From Tissierellaceae bacterium (GTDB lineage: Bacteria > Bacillota > Clostridia > Tissierellales > Tissierellaceae): a stretch of DNA of 34,268 bases. Location of the stretch: positions 1 through 34,268 of the forward strand of contig JARIDA010000100.1 in NCBI GenBank assembly GCA_029257065.1. Direction: 5' to 3'. Shown in pieces: positions 1 to 5,536 of this stretch. The position numbers and the translations under genes are program-made. The stretch's first letter is position 1. Each line of letters begins with the position of its first letter. The notes below the pieces were generated by a model. That model saw only the letters and a list, made by a program, of their open reading frames with translations, made no database searches and was not told the DNA's origin.

Positions 1-1
1 T

Positions 2-595
2 GAAGATGGATCAATCTTTGATTATAGAGAGGAATTTAGACATATTGAAGATATAAAAATAAATATGTTAGGAGAGCATCAAATCTATAACTCATCATTA
101 GCAATAAAAACTCTAATTAATTTAGAGCGAAAGGGTTTAATAACTCTATCTGAAGAAAATATAAAAAAAGGCCTCCTAAAAACTAAATGGCCTGCTAGAT
201 TAGAACTTTTAATGGATAAGCCTAAATTTTTAATAGATGGGGCTCATAATCTAGATGCAGCAAAAGTTCTTTCGAAGGCTTTAGACCTATTTCAATACGA
301 TAAGTTAATACTAGGTCTAGGTATACTCTCAGATAAAGAATATGGAAAAGTGGTAAAAGAGTTAGTTGAAAAGGCAGATATTATTGTAGTTACAGAGGTA
401 AACATGCCAAGGAAATTAGAAGCTGAAGAATTGGGATTAGAAGTGAGTAAATATAATTCAAATGTTTATATAGAAAAGGATATAGAAAAAGCAATAAAAA
501 AATCACTAGAATTAGCTAGTGATAATGATTTAATAGTATTTGCTGGCTCTCTTTATCTTGTTGGAGAGATTAGAACAATTATAAAACAACTATAA
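2..595 (+). CDS. folC: Folylpolyglutamate synthase/dihydrofolate synthase, 3' end (partial)
   Basis: The reading frame is open from base 2, so the gene runs in from outside the window and only about 197 C-terminal residues are present. FolC is a cytosolic ATP-dependent ligase of the Mur-ligase family. It adds glutamate to dihydropteroate and/or to folates, which keeps the cofactor in the cell. The visible part has the family's GEHQIYNSSLAI segment, where the central domain ends, then the C-terminal Rossmann-like domain containing FLIDGAHNLDAAKVL, the FolC/MurC-type DGAHN motif. It ends with FAGSLYLVGEIR, the usual FolC end. The stop codon lies inside the convergent terminator shared with the opposing DUF4364 gene. 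Identification is from family motifs; mono- or bifunctionality cannot be decided from this fragment. Confidence 0.93.
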   Translation, partial: EDGSIFDYREEFRHIEDIKINMLGEHQIYNSSLAIKTLINLERKGLITLSEENIKKGLLKTKWPARLELLMDKPKFLIDGAHNLDAAKVLSKALDLFQYDKLILGLGILSDKEYGKVVKELVEKADIIVVTEVNMPRKLEAEELGLEVSKYNSNVYIEKDIEKAIKKSLELASDNDLIVFAGSLYLVGEIRTIIKQL

Positions 596-616
596 TATTA
601 TAGTTGTTTTATTTTT
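583..616. terminator. Bidirectional intrinsic terminator between folC and the DUF4364 gene
   Basis: AAAACAACTATAA (583-595) pairs with TTATAGTTGTTTT (598-610), giving a near-perfect AT-rich hairpin between two converging genes. A T-run (608-616) follows on the + strand and an A-run precedes the stem, so it can serve both strands. It overlaps the folC stop codon. Confidence 0.75.
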
Positions 617-1159
617 CTAATCACCAATATTGTTACTGGTTAATGTATTTATGATATTTAAATATATTTGATCCGTATTTTTCTTCCAATTCTCAGCAAT
701 TTTTTTAGCCTGTTTTTCATTAGAAACATCTAAATACATACTAAATAGAATGTCTTCATTTTCAACAAGTTTTAAGTTTACAACATATTGATTATTTTCT
801 TTTAGGTAAAATTCTGAGACAACTTCAGTTTCTATTTTTCGTTCCTTTACAGACTTAGCAAATCTTAAATTTACATCATTTTTAAATTCGTCTAAGATTC
901 TATCTTCAAAATAAGAAAGTGCAATAATTCCTTTTTTAGTTATAGAATAGGACTCTTTATCCTTATCACTTTCTACTTCAACAAGATCTGAATCTAACAA
1001 CTCAGATAAAAATTGTTGAACTAAAAAATAATTCATATAATTTTTTTCTAACATAAACTCAGTGATGTCATTATTACTTAAAGACTTATCTGAATTATTT
1101 ATAAGATATAATAATAGTAATTTATTCTGAGCTAATTCTTCAGTGTTATCTACAAACAT
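617..1159 (-). CDS. DUF4364 family protein (putative winged-helix regulator)
   Basis: This encodes 180 residues, starting at the ATG (1159-1157) that opens MFVDNTEELAQNK. That ATG sits about 7 bases after a good GTGAGGTG ribosome binding site; the upstream in-frame GTG lies inside the site itself and was not chosen. The N-terminal half (residues ~10-90) has the pattern of a winged helix: KLLLLYLINNSDKSLSNNDITEF, a recognition-like helix, then ESYSITKKGIIALSYFEDRI. The C-terminal half is a beta-rich domain with YVVNLKLVENEDILFSMYL. I recognise this layout as the DUF4364 family of Clostridia; the function is not established. It stands alone on the minus strand, divergent from the hpt operon and convergent with folC. 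A DNA-binding role is inferred from the fold pattern only. Confidence 0.82.
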   Translation of the reverse strand: MFVDNTEELAQNKLLLLYLINNSDKSLSNNDITEFMLEKNYMNYFLVQQFLSELLDSDLVEVESDKDKESYSITKKGIIALSYFEDRILDEFKNDVNLRFAKSVKERKIETEVVSEFYLKENNQYVVNLKLVENEDILFSMYLDVSNEKQAKKIAENWKKNTDQIYLNIINTLTSNNIGD

Positions 1160-1199
1160 AATAATACACCTCACTTTGTAAATTATTATCTCTTATTAA

Positions 1200-1205
1200 A
1201 GTATA
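1200..1205 (-). promoter_or_regulatory. Extended -10 promoter for the DUF4364 gene
   Basis: Read on the minus strand, TGGTATACT forms an extended -10 element (TG, one base, TATACT) about 40 bases before the start codon. No convincing -35 hexamer is seen. Confidence 0.45.
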
Positions 1206-1281
1206 CCATAAAAAGCTTTAAAAAAGAAAATTAGATATAATATATATAAAGATAAAATAAAAAGAAATTCATTTTAACTTA

Positions 1282-1290
1282 TGTTATAAT
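1282..1290 (+). promoter_or_regulatory. Extended -10 promoter for the small-peptide/hpt operon
   Basis: TGTTATAAT is an extended -10 element with a consensus TATAAT. It lies about 80 bases before the 51-residue ORF. No clear -35 box is present at 17 bp. The same TGTTATAAT string recurs at 3827-3835 before the CBS gene. Confidence 0.5.
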
Positions 1291-1368
1291 TGAACAAAGA
1301 ACTTTTAAACATTTAAAATAATAGATTAAATAGACTTATCCTTAGATTATGAAAGGAAGGATGTAGAA

Positions 1369-1524
1369 ATGGATATTAAATTAATATTTGGAGTATTAGT
1401 TTTGTTAATTTTAGGAAGTATTCAATACACATTAAATCTAATTTTAAGAGAAATAAAGGGGATGAGAATTTCTCTTATGGATAGGAGAAATGATGGGGAT
1501 CCGGAAAATATATACAGGAGGTAG
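1369..1524 (+). CDS. Small 51-residue single-span membrane protein upstream of hpt
   Basis: This 51-codon ORF begins MDIKLIFGVLVLLILGSIQY. It has one hydrophobic segment (residues ~4-20) followed by a basic, polar tail ending NIYRR, so it should insert with the tail in the cytoplasm. A strong GAAAGGAAGG ribosome binding site lies 5-8 bases before the ATG. Its last codons (AGG AGG TAG) are also the ribosome binding site of hpt, which starts 2 bases after its stop codon; this tight arrangement suggests translational coupling. I do not recognise a family. The good start signal, the membrane-anchor composition and the overlap with the hpt start make it more than a chance ORF, but only conservation in relatives would prove it. 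Confidence 0.6.
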   Translation: MDIKLIFGVLVLLILGSIQYTLNLILREIKGMRISLMDRRNDGDPENIYRR

Positions 1525-1526
1525 CT

Positions 1527-2054
1527 ATGGAGAGCTTAGGAGACAGAAAAGTACTATATGATAGAAGTGAAATCCAAACCAGAGTAGAAGAACTAGGAGA
1601 AGAAATCAGTAAGGATTATAGGGACAAGGATTTATTAGTAGTATCCCTACTTAGAGGTAGTTTTGTTTTTGCAGCAGATTTAGTAAGGGAGATAAATGTA
1701 CCTTTGGAAATTGATTTTATGACAACTGGAAGCTATGGTCATGGAAAAGTATCCTCAGGAGAGGTAGAAATAATTCATGAGTTACACACAGATATAAGAG
1801 ATAAAGATGTTTTGATAGTGGATGATATAATTGATTCAGGAAGAACCTTAGAAGTAGTTAAGAATTTATTATTAGAAAAAAAACCAAAATCAATTAAAAT
1901 ATGTACCATGCTTGATAAACCAAGTAGAAGAACAGTTAATATATCAGCAGATTATGTAGGATTTAGTATAGATGATTTATTTATAGTGGGATATGGTTTG
2001 AACTATGAAAATCACTATAGGAATATTCCATATATATTTACATTTGATAATTAA
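1527..2054 (+). CDS. hpt: Hypoxanthine phosphoribosyltransferase
   Basis: A 175-residue type I phosphoribosyltransferase. It makes IMP (and GMP) from hypoxanthine (or guanine) and PRPP in the purine salvage pathway, in the cytosol. The PRPP-binding motif VLIVDDIIDSGRT (residues ~95-107), with the two adjacent aspartates, is intact. SLLRGSFVFAADL gives the pyrophosphate loop, and the flexible-loop region FMTTGSYGHG is present. VGFSIDDLFIVGYGLNY is the usual purine-recognition/C-terminal region. Length matches the family. The ribosome binding site AGGAGG at 1516-1521 is formed by the end of the preceding 51-residue ORF. In many Firmicutes hpt lies next to tilS and ftsH; here it does not, and a terminator follows directly. 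Confidence 0.95.
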   Translation: MESLGDRKVLYDRSEIQTRVEELGEEISKDYRDKDLLVVSLLRGSFVFAADLVREINVPLEIDFMTTGSYGHGKVSSGEVEIIHELHTDIRDKDVLIVDDIIDSGRTLEVVKNLLLEKKPKSIKICTMLDKPSRRTVNISADYVGFSIDDLFIVGYGLNYENHYRNIPYIFTFDN

Positions 2055-2059
2055 TATTT

Positions 2060-2090
2060 ACACCTACAGAAATCTGTAGGTGTATTTTTA
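2060..2090 (+). terminator. Intrinsic terminator after hpt
   Basis: ACACCTACAGA (2060-2070) pairs with TCTGTAGGTGT (2073-2083) around a very short loop and is followed by ATTTTTA. It lies just 5 bases after the hpt stop codon. Confidence 0.9.
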
Positions 2091-2171
2091 ACTTGAATAT
2101 ATATTAAAGTGGGATTAAATTTTAAGTTGTGATATATTGGATAAAGACTTTTTAGAAAAAGAGGGATTTAG

Positions 2172-2912
2172 ATGAATATGTATAATGAATTCGCATTTGT
2201 ATATGATGAGTTTATGGATGATTTTGATTATAAAGCCTGGTTTGGGTATATTGAAGAGATATATGAGAAAAATAATGTTAAACCTAAAAATGTATTAGAG
2301 ATGGCATGTGGTACAGGGAATTTGTCTTATTATTTAGCAAAAAAAGGATATAATCTATCTTGCTTTGATCTATCAACAGAAATGTTAACTATAGCTGACA
2401 ACAAATTAAATCAGTTTAATAATGTGAATTTATATAGACAGAATATGATTGATTTTAATATGAATAGGAAATATGATTCAATAGTTGCCGTATGTGACAG
2501 TATAAATTATATATTAAAAGATGAAGACCTAAAATCAACTTTTGAAAATGTTTATAATCATATGGAAGAAGACGGATTATTTATTTTTGATATAAATTCC
2601 TATTATAAATTAAATGAAATAATAGGAAATAATACTTTTATAGAGGATAGAGAGGATATGTTTTATAGTTGGGAAAATTTTTATGACCAAGAAACTGATA
2701 TTTGTAAATTTTATCTAAACTTTTTCATATCATTAGAAGATGGATTCTACGAAAGATTTATAGAAGAACATTTTGAAAGAGCCTATAAAGAAGAAAAAAT
2801 ATTAGAGATGTTAGAGGAAGTTGGATTTAAGGATATAAAAATGTATAAGGGTTTTACATTTGAAAATATAGATAATAAGACTGAAAGAATAAATTTTGTA
2901 GTTAAAAAGTAA
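2172..2912 (+). CDS. Class I SAM-dependent methyltransferase
   Basis: A 246-residue soluble protein with the Rossmann-like SAM-binding fold. Motif I is LEMACGTGNLSYYLAKKGY (residues ~42-60), followed by the acidic end of strand 2 (CFDLSTEMLTIA, where the Asp contacts the ribose of SAM). Motif IV-like YDSIVAVCDSINYI follows. The N-terminus YNEFAFVYDEFMDDFDYKAW is typical of the methyltransferases that precede hslO or ylmH-type genes in Clostridia. Substrate cannot be told from the sequence. hslO begins only 12 bases after the stop codon, so the two are probably co-transcribed. The start is the first ATG after AGAGGGATT. An extended -10-like TGATATATT (2130-2138) may be its promoter. Confidence 0.88.
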   Translation: MNMYNEFAFVYDEFMDDFDYKAWFGYIEEIYEKNNVKPKNVLEMACGTGNLSYYLAKKGYNLSCFDLSTEMLTIADNKLNQFNNVNLYRQNMIDFNMNRKYDSIVAVCDSINYILKDEDLKSTFENVYNHMEEDGLFIFDINSYYKLNEIIGNNTFIEDREDMFYSWENFYDQETDICKFYLNFFISLEDGFYERFIEEHFERAYKEEKILEMLEEVGFKDIKMYKGFTFENIDNKTERINFVVKK

Positions 2913-2924
2913 AGGAAGTGTGAA

Positions 2925-3809
2925 ATGAAAGATTATTTGATTAGAGGAATAGATAAAAGTGGTAAGATTCGTATGTTTGTAGCTAATACTACCAATATGG
3001 TGGAAAAAGCAAGAGAAGTTCATGGGACGTCTGCAACAGCTTCAGCAGCTATGGGAAGAACTATGACAGCTGCCAGCATGATGGGTTTAATGATGAAAAA
3101 TCCTACAGACAGCTTAACATTACAAGTAGTAGGAAATGGTCCTTTAGGTAGTATAGTTGTATCTGCAGATAGTCAGGGTAATGTAAAAGGTTATGTTCAT
3201 AATCCTAAGGCTGATTTACCAAATAATAGTCAAGGTAAACTGGATGTAGCTGGAGTAGTGGGAAAGTCTGGATATCTATCAGTGACAATGGATTTAGGAT
3301 TAAAAGATCCATATGTGGGACAATCTAGTATAGTTTCTGGTGAGATAGCAGAGGATATAGCAGCTTATTATGCTTATTCAGAACAACAACCCTCAGCAGT
3401 TAGTTTAGGAGTTTTGGTGGAAAAAGATTTATCAATAAGAGCTGCAGGTGGATTTATAATCCAATTATTGCCAGGAGTTTCTGAAGAGGACATTATGGAG
3501 ATAGAAAAGATATTAGAAAATATAGAGCCAGTATCAAAATTAATAGATAGAGGATTAACTCCAGAAGAAATAATGGAAGAAACTTTAGGGATATTTGAAA
3601 TGGAATTATTAGATAAATCAGAAGTAGCTTTTGTATGTGATTGTAATAAAGAGAGAATTATAAGAACAATTAAAAGCTTGAATTCAGAAGAGATTCAGTC
3701 TATGATAGATGAGGATGGCGGGGCAGAAGTGGTTTGTCATTTTTGTAATAAAGCAGAAAATCTATCAGTAGAGGAATTAGAACAAATAATAATTGATAAA
3801 CAAAAATAA
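2925..3809 (+). CDS. hslO: Hsp33 family redox-regulated chaperone
   Basis: A 294-residue cytosolic holdase chaperone that is off when reduced and on when oxidised. The C-terminal redox switch is complete: Cys238 and Cys240 (VCDCNKER) and Cys271 and Cys274 (VCHFCNK) form the CxC/CxxC zinc site. Oxidation of these cysteines to disulphides unfolds the linker and exposes the client surface. The N-terminal domain begins KDYLIRGIDKSGKIRMFVANTT and contains the GPLGSIVV and GYVHNP segments of the family. Length is normal. The gene sits directly behind the methyltransferase with a GGAAGTG ribosome binding site, so the pair looks like an operon. Heat or oxidative induction is a family property; no specific operator was seen here. 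Confidence 0.95.
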   Translation: MKDYLIRGIDKSGKIRMFVANTTNMVEKAREVHGTSATASAAMGRTMTAASMMGLMMKNPTDSLTLQVVGNGPLGSIVVSADSQGNVKGYVHNPKADLPNNSQGKLDVAGVVGKSGYLSVTMDLGLKDPYVGQSSIVSGEIAEDIAAYYAYSEQQPSAVSLGVLVEKDLSIRAAGGFIIQLLPGVSEEDIMEIEKILENIEPVSKLIDRGLTPEEIMEETLGIFEMELLDKSEVAFVCDCNKERIIRTIKSLNSEEIQSMIDEDGGAEVVCHFCNKAENLSVEELEQIIIDKQK

Positions 3810-3826
3810 AATAAGAGTTTTTTAAA

Positions 3827-3835
3827 TGTTATAAT
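3827..3835 (+). promoter_or_regulatory. Extended -10 promoter for the CBS-domain gene
   Basis: TGTTATAAT, an extended -10 with consensus hexamer, lies 75 bases before the CBS start codon. The leader between them is AT-rich and no hairpin was noticed. Confidence 0.45.
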
Positions 3836-3909
3836 ATAGTTATTGTTATTTCTATTATTGGGTAATATATATGTATAGTCAATAATTACTTAATAAGGGG
3901 GATAATACT

Positions 3910-4365
3910 ATGTATATTAAAGATATAATGATACGAGATGTTACCACAGTAAAAGCAGATGATACTGTTGAAAAATGTGCAAATTTGCTTATGACAAAAC
4001 ATTTAAGTGGATTACCAGTTGTAGATGATAAAGGAAAAGTTATAGGAATAGTTACTGAAGGTGATCTTATAAGAAGGGCTGCTAGAATAAAAGAACCACC
4101 AGTTCTAGAGGTATTAGGAGGAATATTTTATCCTGAAACTCCTAAGAAGTTTATGGAATATCTACAAAAGACTATGGGAAACTTAACAAGTGACGTTATG
4201 ACAGAATCTGTAATAACAGTTAGTCCAGATAAAGAAATTGAAGATGCAGCAACCCTATTAGTTAAAAATAAAATTAAAAGACTTCCTGTTGTAGATGAAA
4301 ATAAAAATCTTATGGGAATAGTTTCAAGAAAAGATATTATGAATTATTTATTTGATAAAGAGTAA
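3910..4365 (+). CDS. Two-CBS-domain protein
   Basis: A 151-residue protein consisting only of a pair of CBS domains (a Bateman module). The first is residues ~1-60: IMIRDVTTVKADDTVEKCANLLMTKHLSGLPVVDDKGKVIGIVTEGDLI. The second is residues ~90-150: DVMTESVITVSPDKEIEDAATLLVKNKIKRLPVVDENKNLMGIVSRKDIM. They are joined by a linker containing PPVLEVLGGIFYPETPKKF. Such modules bind adenosine nucleotides (AMP, ATP, SAM, c-di-AMP and similar) and usually control a partner protein. No partner domain or obvious partner gene is nearby: upstream is hslO, downstream the tRNA operon. The ligand cannot be assigned. RBS AAGGGGGAT lies just before the ATG. Confidence 0.92.
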   Translation: MYIKDIMIRDVTTVKADDTVEKCANLLMTKHLSGLPVVDDKGKVIGIVTEGDLIRRAARIKEPPVLEVLGGIFYPETPKKFMEYLQKTMGNLTSDVMTESVITVSPDKEIEDAATLLVKNKIKRLPVVDENKNLMGIVSRKDIMNYLFDKE

Positions 4366-4424
4366 TCCTAAATTTTTTATTTATAAGACTTAAAGCAATA
4401 GATAATATTTAGAATAAATAATAG

Positions 4425-4453
4425 TTGACAAATAAAAATAAAAAGTATATAAT
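4425..4453 (+). promoter_or_regulatory. Consensus sigma-A promoter of the tRNA-Phe/Gly/Cys operon
   Basis: TTGACA (4425-4430), a 17-bp spacer and TATAAT (4448-4453) match the consensus exactly. Initiation is expected near 4460. The -10 hexamer lies within the left arm of a 17-bp inverted repeat. Confidence 0.88.
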
Positions 4454-4506
4454 ATAACTTGTGATTAAGAAGAGTTTTAATTATTAAGAACAAGTTATAT
4501 TATATA
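4446..4506. repeat. 17-bp perfect inverted repeat overlapping the tRNA promoter
   Basis: TATATAATATAACTTGT (4446-4462) is the exact reverse complement of 4490-4506, with 27 bases between. The left arm contains the -10 box and the expected start site, so most of that arm would not be in the transcript. The repeat could therefore act as DNA (operator or cruciform) rather than as an RNA hairpin. The right arm has no -35 at the correct distance on the minus strand, so a divergent promoter is not supported. Confidence 0.75.
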
Positions 4507-4659
4507 AAACAGTCTGCCCAAATAGCTCAGTCGGTATAAGCAGAGAACCAAATTAATGAATTTGTAATTTGAGTGAATCGCTTAGTTATCTACTAAAGTA
4601 TAGGCAAATTAAAAAGAAATAATAAAGTAAAACAGTCTGCCCAAATAGCTCAGTCGGTA
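4505..4659 (+). repeat. 32-bp direct repeat duplicating the tRNA-Phe 5' end and its leader
   Basis: The 32 bases 4505-4536 are repeated exactly at 4628-4659. The repeat holds 11 bases of 5' flank plus the first 21 bases of tRNA-Phe (acceptor strand, positions 8-9, D-stem and D-loop). The copies diverge from 4537 and 4660 onward. The 91 bases between them have no similarity to tRNA by eye. Confidence 0.92.
4516..4536 (+). pseudogene. Partial tRNA-Phe copy (5' 21 nt only)
   Basis: This is identical to bases 1-21 of the intact tRNA-Phe at 4639 but lacks the anticodon arm, T arm and 3' acceptor strand. The sequence that follows contains a small CAAATT/AATTTG hairpin (around 4549-4564) inside TAAGC...GCTTA. 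It has no T-loop (no GTTCGA) and no CCA. It lies in the transcribed leader of the tRNA operon. It is either the remnant of a tandem tRNA duplication that suffered a deletion or insertion, or a tRNA-derived leader element. Confidence 0.8.
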
Positions 4660-4714
4660 GAGCAATAGACTGAAAATCTATGTGTCGCTGGTTCGATTCC
4701 GGCTTTGGGCACCA
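4639..4714 (+). tRNA. tRNA-Phe (GAA)
   Basis: A 76-nt cloverleaf with encoded CCA. Acceptor GCCCAAA pairs with TTTGGGC, D-stem GCTC/GAGC, anticodon stem ATAGA/TCTAT with loop CTGAAAA (anticodon GAA at 4672-4674), and T-stem GCTGG/CCGGC with TTCGATT. All stems are complete. It is the first intact gene of the operon and recurs in part upstream. Confidence 0.98.
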
Positions 4715-4724
4715 AACAAAATAA

Positions 4725-4799
4725 GCGGAAGTGGCTCAGTGGTAGAGCATCGCCTTGCCAAGGCGAGGGTCGCGAGTTCGAATCTCGTCTTCCGCTCCA
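4725..4799 (+). tRNA. tRNA-Gly (GCC)
   Basis: A 75-nt cloverleaf with encoded CCA. Acceptor GCGGAAG pairs with CTTCCGC, D-stem GCTC/GAGC, anticodon stem TCGCC/GGCGA with loop TTGCCAA (anticodon GCC), and T-arm GCGAG/CTCGT around TTCGAAT. It lies 10 bases after tRNA-Phe. Confidence 0.98.
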
Positions 4800-4804
4800 A
4801 ATAT

Positions 4805-4878
4805 GGCGACATAGCCAAGTGGTAAGGCCGAGGCCTGCAAAGCCTCTATCTCCGGTTCAAATCCGGATGTCGCCTCCA
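4805..4878 (+). tRNA. tRNA-Cys (GCA)
   Basis: A 74-nt cloverleaf with encoded CCA. Acceptor GGCGACA pairs with TGTCGCC, the D-arm has GCC/GGC, anticodon stem GAGGC/GCCTC with loop CTGCAAA (anticodon GCA), and T-arm TCCGG/CCGGA around TTCAAAT. It is the last gene of the operon and lies just before the terminator. Confidence 0.97.
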
Positions 4879-4884
4879 TATTTT

Positions 4885-4913
4885 AAATCTACTGTTGAAC
4901 AGTAGATTTTTTT
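4885..4913 (+). terminator. Intrinsic terminator of the tRNA operon
   Basis: AAATCTACTG (4885-4894) pairs with CAGTAGATTT (4900-4909) around TTGAA, followed by a run of T to 4913. The loop supplies the putative -35 of the dut promoter. Confidence 0.92.
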
Positions 4914-4923
4914 GTTGTATAAT
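4895..4923 (+). promoter_or_regulatory. dut promoter embedded in the tRNA terminator
   Basis: TTGAAC (4895-4900) lies in the terminator loop. With a 17-bp spacer over the 3' stem and T-run it leads to a consensus TATAAT (4918-4923). Initiation near 4930 would leave a leader of about 15 bases holding only the GGAGG site. Hexamers and spacing are seen in the sequence; activity is inferred. Confidence 0.65.
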
Positions 4924-4944
4924 ATAAAGTTGGAGGTAATTGAA

Positions 4945-5373
4945 ATGGAAAATAAAAACATGAAAATAAAATGTACAGGACATAAACCTAGCTATGCCAA
5001 TGAATTTGCAGCAGGTCTTGATTTAAGGGGTAATGAGGAAGTAACTATGGAACCAGGTGACATAGTAGATATTAAATCTAAATTAGCAATAGAAATACCA
5101 AAAGGTCATTTTGGAATGGTAGTAGCAAGAAGTGGATTATCTTACAAGAGAAGAATAAAATTGATTAATGATGTTGGAATAATAGATGAAGATTATAGAG
5201 GAGAAATAGGTATTAGATTGATCAATGAAGGAGATGAGTCATATACTATAAAAAAAGGAGATAGGGTAGCCCAAATGATAATAATACCTTATATTCAGCC
5301 AAATTTAATTTATGTAGATGAATTAGAAGAGACAGATAGAGGAAGCAGTGGATTTGGAAGCACAGGAAGATAA
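4945..5373 (+). CDS. dut: dUTP diphosphatase (dUTPase)
   Basis: A 142-residue trimeric dUTPase that hydrolyses dUTP to dUMP and pyrophosphate, limiting uracil in DNA and feeding thymidylate synthesis. The five family motifs are visible in order: AGLDLRGNEEV (1), VVARSGLSYKRRIKL (2), INDVGIIDEDYRGEIGIRLIN (3), KKGDRVAQMIIIPY (4) and the C-terminal glycine-rich RGSSGFGSTGR (5). The start chosen is the ATG at 4945, 8 bases after GGAGG; an in-frame upstream TTG at 4912 lies in the terminator T-run and has no ribosome binding site. It is monocistronic by its flanking signals: its own promoter upstream and a long hairpin overlapping its stop codon. Confidence 0.96.
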   Translation: MENKNMKIKCTGHKPSYANEFAAGLDLRGNEEVTMEPGDIVDIKSKLAIEIPKGHFGMVVARSGLSYKRRIKLINDVGIIDEDYRGEIGIRLINEGDESYTIKKGDRVAQMIIIPYIQPNLIYVDELEETDRGSSGFGSTGR

Positions 5374-5430
5374 TATTATATAAAAAATACTATGTTTTTA
5401 AACATAGTATTTTTTATATAATATTTTTCT
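5372..5430. terminator. Very long perfect hairpin terminator after dut
   Basis: Bases 5372-5397 are the exact reverse complement of 5400-5425, a 26-bp uninterrupted stem with only 2 bases between the arms. It overlaps the dut stop codon and is followed by TTTTTCT. The internal A- and T-tracts give U-runs on either strand, so it may act both ways. Confidence 0.85.
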
Positions 5431-5456
5431 ATCAATTATAATTATACAAATATAAT

Positions 5457-5485
5457 TTGAAAAAGAATATGTCTTATAGTATTAT
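5457..5485 (+). promoter_or_regulatory. Promoter of the GME-fold/ytxC/hisS operon
   Basis: TTGAAA (5457-5462), a 17-bp spacer and TATTAT (5480-5485) precede the start codon by about 50 bases. The remaining intergenic sequence is plain AT-rich with no leader structure noticed. Confidence 0.65.
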
Positions 5486-5536
5486 TACATAGATAAAAGA
5501 AAACAATAAAGAGATGGGCAAAAAAGAGGTTATAAT

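Noticed and set aside
4446-4506. Divergent promoter formed by the inverted repeat
   Set aside because: The minus-strand TATAAT has AGCTAT at the -35 distance, which is not a promoter element.
4516-4610. A complete unusual tRNA beginning at the upstream tRNA-Phe copy
   Set aside because: No matching 3' acceptor strand, no T-loop sequence and no CCA can be found; the fold ends after the D-loop.
4705-4905. 66-residue ORF across the tRNA genes
   Set aside because: It reads through tRNA-Phe, tRNA-Gly and tRNA-Cys and has no ribosome binding site; it is a by-product of the tRNA sequences.
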